Positions 34,755 through 42,545 of a stretch of DNA of 64,000 nt are shown here, in pieces. The translations under genes were made by a program, and so were the position numbers. The stretch spans positions 4,995,001 through 5,059,000 of the forward strand of contig NZ_CP015136.1 in assembly GCF_001618865.1 (NCBI RefSeq). Reading direction: 5' to 3'. How positions within the stretch are numbered: the stretch's first letter is position 1; each line of letters begins with the position of its first letter. The notes under the pieces were generated by a model. The model did no database searches, was not told where the DNA came from, and saw nothing but the letters and a program-made list of their open reading frames with translations. The DNA comes from Luteitalea pratensis. Lineage in GTDB: Bacteria; Acidobacteriota; Vicinamibacteria; Vicinamibacterales; Vicinamibacteraceae.

Positions 34755-35838
34755 CTGCTTCCATGAGGATATCGCGCCCGAGCGGCACCGTTCGCGGGGT
34801 CCACCCGTTCAGCCAGGCCGGTACGTCCCAGCGTACGGCACCGGGCCCGAACGCGCAGTCGCTCACGAGCTCGCTGACACGATCGACCACGCCGGCCGCC
34901 CAGCACGCGGCCTGCAACGTCGGCCCGCCCTCGATCAGGAGCGAGTGCACACCACGCGCCACCAGGGCCCCAAGCGCACCGGAGATGGTGCCATCGGTCG
35001 CCTGCACGACGACCCCGCGGCCGCGCAGGCCTGCCGCCGCGGCGCCGTCTGCGTGCAAACCATCGGCGATCACGATGACCGGTCCCGCATCCAGGCTCCC
35101 GACGAGCCGGGACGAGGGCGACAGCGACACCTGCCGATCGAACACCACGCGCAGCAACGGGCGATGACGGTACACGTCACGGGCCGTGAGGAGTGGGTCG
35201 TCGATGCGCGCCGTTGCCGCCCCGATGGCAATCGCGTCCACCCGTCCACGCACTCGTTGCGTCCACCGGGCCGCTTCGGGGCCGCTGATCGTCGTGCGCT
35301 CCCCGCGTCGCGCCGCCACCGCGCCATCGAGGCTCATTGCGACCTTCAGGTGCACCCACGGGCGTCCGAGTTCCACGGCGCGAAAGAACGGCGCGTTCTG
35401 CCGGCGCGCGTCGCGGCGGCCGACGCCGGTGGCCACCTCGATGCCACGCTCGCGGAGGTAGGCGAAGCCGCGGCCGGACACCTCGGGAAACGGGTCACCC
35501 GTGGCCACGACCACACGGCGAACGCCTGCTTCCGCCACGGCGACGCAACACGGGCCCGTTCGCCCGGTGTGGCCACAGGGCTCGAGCGTGCAGTACAGCG
35601 TCGCACCCGCCGCAAGCGCCCCGGCGGCCTGCAAGGCCACGACCTCCGCATGTGGTCCGCCGGCCACCTGGTGATGCCCCGCGCCGACGACGACACCTTC
35701 GTCGCTCACGATGACCGCCCCGACCACCGGGTTCGGGGTTGTCGCGGCGCGGCCGCGCTCGGCATGCCAGAGCGCGCGGGCCATGAATCGGGCGTCCTGA
35801 GGTTCGAGAACGCCGTCGACGTGACGCAGGTCTACCAC
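34735..35838 (-). CDS. ribD: Bifunctional deaminase/reductase RibD
   Basis: Deaminates and reduces the pyrimidine intermediate of riboflavin synthesis. Deaminase zinc site: PHAEVVAL (His63, Glu65) and LEPCGHTGRTGPC (Cys88, Cys97). Reductase domain from about 150: HLKVAMSLDGAVA and LLIEGGPTLQAA (about 307-318). 367 residues. GTG start overlapping the ftsY 3' end by seven bases. Confidence 0.95.
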   Translation of the reverse strand: MVDLRHVDGVLEPQDARFMARALWHAERGRAATTPNPVVGAVIVSDEGVVVGAGHHQVAGGPHAEVVALQAAGALAAGATLYCTLEPCGHTGRTGPCCVAVAEAGVRRVVVATGDPFPEVSGRGFAYLRERGIEVATGVGRRDARRQNAPFFRAVELGRPWVHLKVAMSLDGAVAARRGERTTISGPEAARWTQRVRGRVDAIAIGAATARIDDPLLTARDVYRHRPLLRVVFDRQVSLSPSSRLVGSLDAGPVIVIADGLHADGAAAAGLRGRGVVVQATDGTISGALGALVARGVHSLLIEGGPTLQAACWAAGVVDRVSELVSDCAFGPGAVRWDVPAWLNGWTPRTVPLGRDILMEADVYGTD

Positions 35839-36764
35839 GCGTCTTCGAAGAGCGCGTCGACGTACTCACGAGGATTGAACGGGACGAGATCGTCGATCTG
35901 CTCGCCGGTGCCCACGTACCGGATCGGCAACCGCAGGTCCTGGGCAATCGCGACCGCGACGCCTCCCTTGGCGGTGCCATCGAGTTTCGTGAGGATGATG
36001 CCGTTGACACCCGACACCTTCATGAACTCGCGGGCCTGCGCCACGCCGTTCTGCCCCACCGTGGCGTCCAGGACGAGCAGCACCTCGTGTGGCGCGCCCT
36101 CGACCTCGCGTGCCGCGACACGCTTGATTTTGTCGAGTTCCTTCATGAGGTTCACACGCGTGTGCAGGCGCCCTGCCGTGTCCACCAGCACAGGATCGAG
36201 CTGACGCGCCTTCGCGGACTGGATGGCGTCGAAGACGACGGCAGCCGGATCCGAATTGGGCTGCGCGCGCACGAAGCCGACGTCGGCCCGGCGGGTCCAG
36301 ATCTCGAGCTGCTCCACGGCCGCGGCCCGGAACGTGTCGGCTGCACACACCAACGGCTTCTGGCCTTCCTGCTTCAGCAGGTTCGCCAGCTTGCCAATCG
36401 ACGTTGTCTTGCCGGTGCCGTTGACCCCGACGATCAACACGACCCGCGGGTGAGCCCCGGTGACCGGCGGCGGCGCTGCCCCCTGGAGGATCGACAGGAT
36501 CTCCTCGCGTACGAGCGGCAGCAGGTCATCACCTCGACGCGCCTTGCGGCGTACCGACTCGACGATGCGGTCGGTCGCGGCGACGCCAACGTCGCAGGTA
36601 ATCAGCGCCTCCTCGAGTGCGTCGGCCGATTCGATGCGCCGCGTCCGGGTGCCGACAGTCGCGGTGCCGCCACTGGCTGCAGGCGCAGCGCTCTCCTCGA
36701 ACGCCCCGAAGAGCTGGTCCTTCGTCTTCTGCAGGCTGGACTTCAGGCGGTCGAAGAAGCTCAC
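35832..36764 (-). CDS. ftsY: SRP receptor FtsY
   Basis: Membrane-associated GTPase receptor for Ffh. SRP-type GTPase with GVNGTGKTTSIGKLA (113-127), DTFRAAAVEQLEIW (about 143-156), DTAGRLHT (195-202), TKLDGTAKGG (about 262) and the C-terminal YVGTGEQIDDLVPFNP. 310 residues with only a short N-terminal A-like region of about 25 residues, so a minimal form. GTG start. First gene of ftsY-ribD-ribE-ribBA. Confidence 0.96.
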   Translation of the reverse strand: MSFFDRLKSSLQKTKDQLFGAFEESAAPAASGGTATVGTRTRRIESADALEEALITCDVGVAATDRIVESVRRKARRGDDLLPLVREEILSILQGAAPPPVTGAHPRVVLIVGVNGTGKTTSIGKLANLLKQEGQKPLVCAADTFRAAAVEQLEIWTRRADVGFVRAQPNSDPAAVVFDAIQSAKARQLDPVLVDTAGRLHTRVNLMKELDKIKRVAAREVEGAPHEVLLVLDATVGQNGVAQAREFMKVSGVNGIILTKLDGTAKGGVAVAIAQDLRLPIRYVGTGEQIDDLVPFNPREYVDALFEDAW

Positions 36765-36779
36765 TCAGCGAGTGTAGCA

Positions 36780-36896
36780 ATTTCAAAATTGCACGATTTC
36801 ACAATTTCATCAGCCACCGCCGCGCTCCGCTGTGCCGGCCAAGCCGCTGCAATTCTGAACTTCTGAACTTCTGCAATTCTGCAATGCTGCAATTCC
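36780..36896. repeat. AT-rich word repeats between gpsA and ftsY
   Basis: Two clusters of short words: TTTCAAAATTGCACGATTTCACAATTTC-like units near 36780-36810 and TCTGAACT/TGCAATTC copies at 36850-36895. They are strikingly AT-rich for this genome. No gene is present, and a promoter for ftsY may lie within. Confidence 0.65.
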
Positions 36897-37892
36897 CTAA
36901 TGCCGCTCATGCTTCTGGGGGCGCAGCATGAGGGCCTCGGTGGCGGCCATCGGGTGAGTGCGGCCCGTGAGGACGCTGGCCATCTGCTCCGCGATGGGTA
37001 ATTCCACGCCCGCGGCCGCGCCAAGCGCGAGGATGCCCTCGGCGGTGTTGACGCCTTCGGCCACCATGCGCATGCCGGCGAGAATCTCCGCGAGGGCTCG
37101 TCCTTGGCCCAACTCGACGCCGAGGTGGTGGTTACGGCTGGCGGCGCCCGTGCACGTCAGCACCAGGTCGCCCAGGCCACTCAGGCCGGCCAGCGTCTCG
37201 TGCCGGCCGCCCATCGCCACGGCGAGGCGCGTCATCTCCGCGAGCCCTCGCGTGACCAGGCCAGCCAGCGCATTGTGCCCCAGGCCCAACCCTTCGACTA
37301 CGCCGGCGGCGATCGCGATGACGTTCTTGTACGCGCCCCCGATCTCGACGCCGACCACGTCGTCGGTCGCGTAGAGCCGGAAGCGCTTGCCGCGCAAGTC
37401 CTTCAGGACGCGGGCGCTCGCCGCCGCGTCGGTGGCTGCCGCAACCATCGCGGTGGGCAGTTCTCGCGCCACTTCGTGAGCGAAGCTCGGCCCGGAGAGA
37501 ACGACGATCGGACAGCCCGCCGGAAGTTCTTCGCCCAGCACCTGCGACATGCGCGTCCACGTGACCCGCTCGAGCCCCTTGGTCGCGCTCACGATCACGG
37601 TGCCGGTCCGCACGGCATGGGCGCTCGGGCGCAACATGTCGCGCGTGCCATGCGAGGGCACCGCCCACACGATCATCGACGCCGACGCAACGGCGGCCGC
37701 GATGTCATCGGTCGGATGCACGTTGTCCGGCAACCGAAGTTCGGGCAGGTAATCGGCGTTCTCGCGTGCCTGGCACATGCGTGCGGCGAGAGCCGGGTCG
37801 CGCGCACACAGGTGCACGTCATGGCCGACGCGCGCGAGATGCATCGCCAGCGCCGTGCCCCACGAACCCGCACCGACGACCGTCGTGATCAC
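36897..37892 (-). CDS. gpsA: Glycerol-3-phosphate dehydrogenase [NAD(P)+]
   Basis: Reduces DHAP to sn-glycerol 3-phosphate for phospholipids. Rossmann loop GAGSWGTALA (7-16), VSATKGLE (about 101-108), VVLSGPSFAHEVAR (about 130-143), the catalytic Lys in GGAYKNVIAIAAGVVEGL (about 184-201) and GLGDLVLTCTGAASRNHHLG (about 245-264). 331 residues. GTG start; GTGA overlap with plsY, the next enzyme user of G3P. Confidence 0.97.
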   Translation of the reverse strand: MITTVVGAGSWGTALAMHLARVGHDVHLCARDPALAARMCQARENADYLPELRLPDNVHPTDDIAAAVASASMIVWAVPSHGTRDMLRPSAHAVRTGTVIVSATKGLERVTWTRMSQVLGEELPAGCPIVVLSGPSFAHEVARELPTAMVAAATDAAASARVLKDLRGKRFRLYATDDVVGVEIGGAYKNVIAIAAGVVEGLGLGHNALAGLVTRGLAEMTRLAVAMGGRHETLAGLSGLGDLVLTCTGAASRNHHLGVELGQGRALAEILAGMRMVAEGVNTAEGILALGAAAGVELPIAEQMASVLTGRTHPMAATEALMLRPQKHERH

Positions 37893-38485
37893 AAGCGTTG
37901 CCCCAGGCGCAGCTCGACCCCGAGCCAGAGGCGCCGCATGTTGGTGCGGTGGCGGAACGCCACGAACGCCGACGCGACACTGGCGCCGACGACAACGGCC
38001 GGCGAGCCGGCAAACCAGGCGGTCAGCGGCGGCAACGCCACCATCGCCCCGATCGATCCCACCGAGACGACACGCGATACCGCGATCAGCACCACGAACA
38101 CTGCTGCAGACACGGCGGTCGCGGCAGGTGCAAGCAGCGCGAACACGCCAGCCGTGGTCGCCATGCCCTTACCGCCGCGGAAGCCGAGCCACGGCGGATA
38201 GGCATGGCCAGCGATGGCAGCCAGTCCCGCACAAATGGCGACCGTCGACTGCCGGGTGATCGCCTCGGCGAGCCAGACGGCCAGGCTGCCCTTGGTCGCG
38301 TCGAGCGCAAGGACGGTGACGGCCGTCGCCGGTGACGAGACGCGCAACACATTGGCGGCGCCGACATTGCCGGAGCCGACCCTGCGCAGATCGATGCCGC
38401 TACGTCGCGTCAGCAGGTAGGGAAACGGGATGGATCCGAGAACGAACCCCGCTGCCACGACAAGGACCGACGCCCCGCCGATCAT
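37889..38485 (-). CDS. plsY: Glycerol-3-phosphate acyltransferase PlsY
   Basis: Integral membrane enzyme that acylates G3P with acyl-phosphate. FVLGSIPFPYLL (about 13-24), GSGNVGAANVLRV (about 37-49) and GFRGGKGMATT (about 100-110) are the three family motifs, between about five hydrophobic helices. 198 residues. It lies between cinA and gpsA with overlaps on both sides, giving a G3P-making and G3P-acylating pair. Confidence 0.95.
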   Translation of the reverse strand: MIGGASVLVVAAGFVLGSIPFPYLLTRRSGIDLRRVGSGNVGAANVLRVSSPATAVTVLALDATKGSLAVWLAEAITRQSTVAICAGLAAIAGHAYPPWLGFRGGKGMATTAGVFALLAPAATAVSAAVFVVLIAVSRVVSVGSIGAMVALPPLTAWFAGSPAVVVGASVASAFVAFRHRTNMRRLWLGVELRLGQRL

Positions 38486-39777
38486 CGAGCCAGCCCCACC
38501 GGGTCGTGGCCCGTGAGCGCGAGTCGCAGCATGTCGAGCGCCGCGGAGACCGACTGGTGGCGCACGACGACACGATCGCCAACGAAGTGAGCGTGCCGGC
38601 AGGCGACGATCGACGGCGTGTGCAGGGCGATGAACACCGTCCCGACCGGCTTGGCGTCTGTGCCGCCGTCCGGCCCCGCGATGCCGGTGATGCCAACGCC
38701 CACTTGCGTGCCGCATCGGTCACGAACGCCGGCAGCCAGCGCCAAGGCCACTGGCTCGCTCACGGCTCCGTGCTCGGCGATGAGGGCTGCAGGCACGTCA
38801 GCCAGGACCGTCTTCAAAGCGTTGCTGTAGGTGATCACACCGCCGTCGACCCATGCCGAACTGCCAGGCACGTCGGTCAGTCGCGCACTCAGCAGGCCGC
38901 CCGTGCAGGACTCGGCGACCGAGACGCGCCACCCCGCGGCGCGGAGCAAGTGACCCGCGAGGTCCTCCAGGGATTCGTCGGTGGTCGTGTAGACCGACGG
39001 CCCAAGCGCCGTTGCTGCCTCGGCAATCGCCCGCGACAAGGCCGCCGCCGCCGCCGCGGGGTCCGCGGTTCGTACGAACAGGTGCAGTTCGATGCGCCCG
39101 AGCAGCGCGAGTATCGTCGCCTCGACCGGCAGCGCGGCGGCCCGCCACGTCGCATACAGCGGCTGCAGCGTCGCTTCCACCGACGACTCGCTCCGGCCCG
39201 CCACCTTGAGGCCACGGCTGTAAGTGCGCTGCTCCCCGGCCCGGGCCCCGAGCACACCCGCGACGAGGCGATCAAGCATCGGCGTCATCTCGCGCGGCGG
39301 CCCTGGCAGCAGCGCGATCGCTTGCGGCCCCAGATCGATCCACTGGCCGGGCGCGGTTCCGTTGGGATTGTCGAGGCGGACCGCGCCATCGATCACCATG
39401 GCCTGCCGCCTGTTGATCTCCGGCATTGCGAGCGCCCGCTTCGCGAACCGCTCCGTGATGCGCGCCATCTGCTCGGCATCCTCGTGCATCTCGCGCCCGA
39501 TCGCCGCCGCCACGGCCTGCCGTGTGAGGTCGTCGTCGGTGGGCCCCAACCCGCCGGTGATGAGGACCACGTCGGCGCGTTGCAGGGCCGTGCGCACGGC
39601 GATCTCGACGTGCCCGAGATGGTCGCTGACGACGCTGCGCGCGATCACGTCGATACCGAGCGTGGCAAGGCGGTCGGCGATCACGCCGGAGTTCGTGTCG
39701 ACGCGGCCCAGCGCGAGCATCTCGCTCCCGACGGCGATCGTCTCGGCGCGGGCAAACGGCCTCACGCGAGCATCCAT
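38482..39777 (-). CDS. cinA: CinA family protein (MoCF domain plus NMN deamidase domain)
   Basis: 431 residues. The N-terminal molybdopterin-binding-like domain has AVGSEMLALGRVDTNSGVIADRL, LITGGLGPTDDDLT and LLPGPPREM. The C-terminal PncC-type domain (about 270-420) has VSVAESCTGGLLSARLTDVPGSS, YSNALK and GITGIAGPDGGT and converts NMN to nicotinate mononucleotide in the pyridine nucleotide cycle. In some bacteria CinA is competence-linked, with no sign of that here. ATG at 39777 overlaps pgpA by 16 bases. Confidence 0.94.
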   Translation of the reverse strand: MDARVRPFARAETIAVGSEMLALGRVDTNSGVIADRLATLGIDVIARSVVSDHLGHVEIAVRTALQRADVVLITGGLGPTDDDLTRQAVAAAIGREMHEDAEQMARITERFAKRALAMPEINRRQAMVIDGAVRLDNPNGTAPGQWIDLGPQAIALLPGPPREMTPMLDRLVAGVLGARAGEQRTYSRGLKVAGRSESSVEATLQPLYATWRAAALPVEATILALLGRIELHLFVRTADPAAAAAALSRAIAEAATALGPSVYTTTDESLEDLAGHLLRAAGWRVSVAESCTGGLLSARLTDVPGSSAWVDGGVITYSNALKTVLADVPAALIAEHGAVSEPVALALAAGVRDRCGTQVGVGITGIAGPDGGTDAKPVGTVFIALHTPSIVACRHAHFVGDRVVVRHQSVSAALDMLRLALTGHDPVGLAR

Positions 39778-40232
39778 GCCGGCGCCACCCACGCCAGCAA
39801 CCGCACGCAGGCGTACGCGTACAGGGCGGCCATGAGGTCGTCGCACATCACGCCCCATCCACCCGGTAATGCCTCGAGACGATTGCAGGGAGGTGGCTTG
39901 ATCACGTCGAAGATGCGGAACAGCACGAACCCGACGAAGGCCCCGGTGACCGACACCGGCAGCAATGCCAGCGTCACCAGCATGCCGAGCACCTCGTCGA
40001 TCACGACGGGACCGGGATCGATGTGGCCGAAGTGCGCCTCCGCAGCCGTCGCCGCCCACACGCCCGCGAAGAAGACAGCGACGATGGCGGCGACCTCCAC
40101 AGCCGGCTGCCCGGTCGCGCGAACGGCGGCAAACACCACCAGGCCCGCGAGCGAGCCGAACGTGCCGGGGGCGAACGGCACGTAGCCGACACCGAGGGCC
40201 GTGGCCACGGCCACCGACAGACGAGCATTCAC
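39762..40232 (-). CDS. pgpA: Phosphatidylglycerophosphatase A
   Basis: Membrane phosphatase that makes phosphatidylglycerol. VGYVPFAPGTFGSLAGLVVF (about 15-34), DPGPVVIDEVLGML (about 73-86) and FRIFDVIKPPPCNRLEALPGGWGVMCDDLMAA (about 105-136) are characteristic. 156 residues with several hydrophobic helices. GTG start with GAGGAG six bases upstream. Confidence 0.95.
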   Translation of the reverse strand: MNARLSVAVATALGVGYVPFAPGTFGSLAGLVVFAAVRATGQPAVEVAAIVAVFFAGVWAATAAEAHFGHIDPGPVVIDEVLGMLVTLALLPVSVTGAFVGFVLFRIFDVIKPPPCNRLEALPGGWGVMCDDLMAALYAYACVRLLAWVAPAWMLA

Positions 40233-40242
40233 GAGTGACTCC

Positions 40243-41106
40243 TCAGGCAGCGGGCACGACTCGGGTGCCTGCCAGGCGGTCGTGCGCGCCACGGCGCTCG
40301 GGGTCCATGAACACGGGCAGCAACCCGAGTCCGGCGGGAATGGCGCAAAGCAGGAGCGCGACGCTCCGTAACACCGCGTGTCCGAACGGCACGCGGCCGT
40401 GATCGCCGTAGACGACGCGGACCCCGCTCAACATCTTGCCGATCGTCTGCCCGGATGCGGCGGTGAAGGTCACCAGGTACGCCGTGTCGAGCAGGAACAC
40501 GAAGCCGGCCAGCGGTACCACCGGCAACAGCCGCCACTCGTCCAGCGAGACACCAGCGACACGCAGCGTGAGCCAGAACACCAGCAGATTGATGCTGCCG
40601 AGGACGAACGCGTCGATGATGCCCGCCTTCAGCCGCGGGCCGATCGGATCGGAGACCTCGGCGACCGGGGGCGCGGGCTCGGGCACGATCGCTGCCATGT
40701 CCGGCGTGGTCGGCTCCTCGGACCATTCGAAGGCCGCTGACGTCGCTCGAGAGTCCGTGACGTCGGCAGGCACGTCGACACGGGCCGGCGGCCGCGTGAT
40801 GTCGACCTTGCGACGCACCGACAGCGGCGGTCCCGCGGGCGGAATCATCACCGGCGGAGGCTCGGGCGCCGGTGAGTCCTCGAAGAGAGGCAGGTCGAGC
40901 GGGCCGCCCTCGGCGGGCGGCATCGCGTCCATCACCCCCGGTCGACGCCGGCGTGAGGGTTCCCACGCGCGCGGCTCGTGCGTCGGGTCGATCGCGACAG
41001 TGGGTTCCACTTCGCGCGGCGCGGTGGCAAGCGAGAAGTCGTAGCCGCAATTGCGACAGCGCTGCACGTCGTCATAACTGAGGTAACTGCACTTGGGACA
41101 CCGCAT
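40243..41106 (-). CDS. RDD-family membrane protein with N-terminal zinc ribbon
   Basis: 287 residues. A zinc ribbon at the N-terminus (CPKC at 3-6, CRNC at 17-20) is followed by a Pro-rich linker to about 155. A C-terminal RDD domain with about three membrane helices starts at RLKAGIIDAFVLGSINLLVF, includes GQTIGKMLSGVRVV and ends with DRLAGTRVV. RDD proteins are of uncertain role, sometimes ion exchange. Precedes pgpA with a short gap. Confidence 0.82.
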   Translation of the reverse strand: MRCPKCSYLSYDDVQRCRNCGYDFSLATAPREVEPTVAIDPTHEPRAWEPSRRRRPGVMDAMPPAEGGPLDLPLFEDSPAPEPPPVMIPPAGPPLSVRRKVDITRPPARVDVPADVTDSRATSAAFEWSEEPTTPDMAAIVPEPAPPVAEVSDPIGPRLKAGIIDAFVLGSINLLVFWLTLRVAGVSLDEWRLLPVVPLAGFVFLLDTAYLVTFTAASGQTIGKMLSGVRVVYGDHGRVPFGHAVLRSVALLLCAIPAGLGLLPVFMDPERRGAHDRLAGTRVVPAA

Positions 41107-41129
41107 CGGTCAATCCGCCAGGGAGGTGG

Positions 41130-42542
41130 TCATGGGCCGGTCGGCACTTCCACCGCCACCGGGCCCTCGCGCGGCTCGCGGCGCGCCGGCACGATGCCGA
41201 AGGCCTTCATCTTGCGATAGAGATTGCTGCGCTCGACGCCGAGCACTTCGGCGGTGCGCGAAATGTTGCCCTGCTGGGTCGCCAGCGTGCGCACGATGTA
41301 GTCACGCTCGAAGCGTTCGCGCGCCTCGTGGAGCGGCAGCGACGGGCCATTGGCCGGTTCGGCCAGGCCCTCGACGACGTGTCCGCCCTGCAGGAACGAG
41401 AGATGGGGCGGCTCGACGACCTCGCCGGGCACCATGATCAGCAGCCGTTCGACAACGTTGCGGAGTTCACGCACGTTGCCCGGCCACGGGTACCGGCGCA
41501 TCACGTCCATCGCGTCGGGATCGATCTGCCGGGGCCGTCGGCCGTGTTCGCGCGACGTCTCCTGCATGAAGTGGGCAATCAGCCTCGGGATGTCTTCTTC
41601 GCGCTCGCGCAGCGGCGGCACGAAGATGGGAATCACGTTGAGGCGAAAGAACAGGTCCTCGCGAAAACGTCCGGCGCGGATCTCCGCGGTCAGGTCCTTG
41701 TTGGTCGCCGCGAGCACGCGGACGTCGACGCGCACGCTGTCGTGTCCGCCGACCGGATCGACCACCTGCTCCTGCAGCACGCGCAGCACCTTGGCCTGCG
41801 TCTTCAGGCTCATGTCGGCGACCTCGTCGAGGAAGATCGTGCCCTCGTCGGCGAGTTCGAAGCGCCCGCGCCGGTCCGAGACGGCGCCGGTGAACGCCCC
41901 ACGCACGTGCCCGAACAACTCGCTCTCGATCAGCTCCTCGGGGATCGCCGCGCAGTTCACTTCCACGAAGGGCCCGCTGCGTCGCCGGCTCAAGGCGTGG
42001 ATGCTGCGGGCGACCAGTTCCTTGCCGGTGCCGTTCTCGCCGAAGATCAGCACGCGGCCGTTGGTCGGCGCCGCCATCGCGATCTGCTCGCGCAGCGATC
42101 GCATGACGTAGCTCTCCCCCACCATCACGAAGCGGCGGTCGACATGCTCGCGCAGGGCGCGGTTCTCCGCCTCGAGCTGCCGCTGCCGCAACGCATTGCG
42201 CACGACGTGCAGGGTCTTGTCGATCGAGAGCGGCTTCTCGACGAAATCGAACGCGCCCATCTTCACCGCGCGCACCGCCGACTCGATGTTGCCGTGCCCC
42301 GAGATGACCACCACCGCCGCGTCGACATGGCGGTCGCGCAGCCGCGACAGCGTCAACAGCCCGTCGATGCCCGGCAGCCAGACGTCGAGCAGGATCACGT
42401 CGAAGTGCCGTCCGGGAGCGATCTGAAGGCAGGCCTCGCCCGACGGCACGGTCTCCACCTCGAACCCTTCGTCGCGCAGCACGCCCGAGAGGGCCGATCG
42501 CACACCGGGTTCATCGTCGACGATGAGGATGCTCGGTCGCAT
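41130..42542 (-). CDS. Sigma-54-dependent response regulator (NtrX-like)
   Basis: 470 residues. Receiver domain with DDE near 9-11, phospho-Asp in LLDVWLPGIDG (Asp53) and Lys in VEKPLS. AAA+ domain with GENGTGKE (about 170-177), the sigma-54 contact loop GAFTGA (about 217-222), DEVADM and PWPGNVREL. Fis-type HTH at the end (GNISRTAEVLGVERSNLYRKMKAFGI). Transcribed right after the NtrY-like kinase, its obvious partner. The regulon is not inferable from the window. Confidence 0.93.
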   Translation of the reverse strand: MRPSILIVDDEPGVRSALSGVLRDEGFEVETVPSGEACLQIAPGRHFDVILLDVWLPGIDGLLTLSRLRDRHVDAAVVVISGHGNIESAVRAVKMGAFDFVEKPLSIDKTLHVVRNALRQRQLEAENRALREHVDRRFVMVGESYVMRSLREQIAMAAPTNGRVLIFGENGTGKELVARSIHALSRRRSGPFVEVNCAAIPEELIESELFGHVRGAFTGAVSDRRGRFELADEGTIFLDEVADMSLKTQAKVLRVLQEQVVDPVGGHDSVRVDVRVLAATNKDLTAEIRAGRFREDLFFRLNVIPIFVPPLREREEDIPRLIAHFMQETSREHGRRPRQIDPDAMDVMRRYPWPGNVRELRNVVERLLIMVPGEVVEPPHLSFLQGGHVVEGLAEPANGPSLPLHEARERFERDYIVRTLATQQGNISRTAEVLGVERSNLYRKMKAFGIVPARREPREGPVAVEVPTGP

Positions 42543-42545
42543 GGG